Positions 63,854-64,000 of a DNA stretch of 64,000 nt are shown one piece after another. The position numbers and the translations under genes were made by a program. How positions within the stretch are numbered: position 1 is the first letter of the stretch; every line of letters starts with the position of its first letter. This DNA is from CAYWBU01 sp942491525. GTDB taxonomy: Bacteria > Desulfobacterota > Desulfomonilia > UBA1062. The stretch is taken from contig CALOBW010000056.1 of NCBI GenBank assembly GCA_942491525.1, positions 310,001 through 374,000 of the forward strand. Direction: 5' to 3'. The notes beneath the pieces were generated by a model. The model was not told the DNA's origin, made no database searches, and saw only the letters and a program-made list of their open reading frames with translations.

Positions 63854-64000
63854 TTATGGCGTTAACATCTCATCAGTTATATCGCTGTCCAGCTTCTGAG
63901 ATTTTTCGATTACGGCTGTGACCTCCTTGTCATTATACAGCAGGTAGATTGCGATGCTCATGAGACAGAAGCATGCGGCAATCAGGGCTGTAAGTTTGAC
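63854..64000 (-). CDS. C-terminus of a membrane protein cut by the window edge
   Basis: On the minus strand an open frame enters from beyond 64000 and stops with TAA at 63856-63854. The 48 visible residues include a hydrophobic stretch VKLTALIAACFCLMSIAIYL and then KEVTAVIEKSQKLDSDITDE. It could also start inside the window at ATG 63961-63959 or be a short complete gene if an upstream start lies just past the edge. The family is unknown. Confidence 0.45.
   Translation of the reverse strand, partial: VKLTALIAACFCLMSIAIYLLYNDKEVTAVIEKSQKLDSDITDEMLTP

Overview
The window looks like chromosomal DNA from a Gram-negative, chemotactic bacterium that probably lives anaerobically or in varying oxygen. 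The Gram-negative call rests on lnt, several lipoproteins and a Tat substrate. Chemotaxis and type IV pilus links come from two chemoreceptors, a PilW-like pseudopilin, a PilY1-like VWA protein, a PilF-like TPR lipoprotein and a PilZ protein. Anaerobic leanings come from a PPi-type phosphofructokinase, an anSME-type radical SAM enzyme, an old-yellow-enzyme-type reductase and a small ACT-like protein of a kind often seen in anaerobes. The rich phosphorelay, HDOD, GGDEF and PilZ content recalls Desulfobacterota (former Deltaproteobacteria), but this is an impression from gene content and not a placement. The genetic code is standard. Most genes are GC-rich; AT-rich patches lie at 181-1730, 20032-20436, 46490-47740 and 52740-53520. 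There is no rRNA, CRISPR array, prophage or intact insertion sequence.

Layout. 1-1.8 kb: a dispersed palindromic repeat and three small accessory genes. 1.8-5.2 kb (minus): corC-lnt-prfB, with a classical +1 frameshift site in prfB. 5.3-9.0 kb (plus): tRNA-Arg, rlmN, then an APH-like kinase, a PHP phosphoesterase and a small P-loop kinase in one tight run. 9.0-10.9 kb: PilF-like lipoprotein and a pseudo-receiver/PilZ protein. 10.9-14.5 kb (minus): mnmG, a crotonase and a methyltransferase. 14.6-16.1 kb: xseA-xseB. 16.1-18.0 kb: Tat metallophosphoesterase with a CFI-box tail. 18.2-20.8 kb: aminotransferase-engB and two small genes. 20.8-23.2 kb (minus): TPP riboswitch-thiE-thiC.

23.3-34.8 kb is a signalling region: a 1181-residue hybrid kinase with its own Hpt; an operon running HDOD, GAF hybrid kinase, REC with a degenerate DHp, and lone REC; a PPi-dependent phosphofructokinase; and a REC-GGDEF diguanylate cyclase. 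34.7-37.7 kb (minus): TPR protein, PPP-type phosphatase and J-domain protein. 37.8-40.5 kb: pseudopilin plus a large VWA/PilY1-like protein. 40.5-44.3 kb (minus): a zinc-ribbon-rich operon of zf-TFIIB protein, LemA, M48 protease and a B-box/TM/TPR protein. 44.3-45.9 kb: serS followed by two tRNA-Ser genes and a terminator.

45.9-52.7 kb: pentapeptide protein, a chemoreceptor of mosaic composition, a second chemoreceptor with an apparent frameshift at its start, an FMN/FAD/4Fe-4S oxidoreductase and a DUF4474-like secreted protein. 52.7-53.5 kb holds a TauE/SafE fragment and REP-like repeats. 53.5-64 kb: GH13 amylase, anSME-like enzyme, lipoprotein, MFS permease, DUF368 transporter, rsgA, a pilin-like protein with no prepilin site, tandem ABC-type binding proteins and the end of a gene cut by the window edge.

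Functional threads: pilus/surface control by c-di-GMP (pseudo-receiver PilZ, GGDEF, PilF-, PilW- and PilY1-like proteins, a pilin-like protein); multi-step phosphorelay signalling; envelope proteostasis (LemA/M48 operon, lnt, DUF368); translation and RNA modification (prfB, rlmN, mnmG, engB, rsgA, serS with tRNA-Ser). Promoters with a TTGACC or TTGACG -35 recur, and serS and the DUF368 gene look leaderless.
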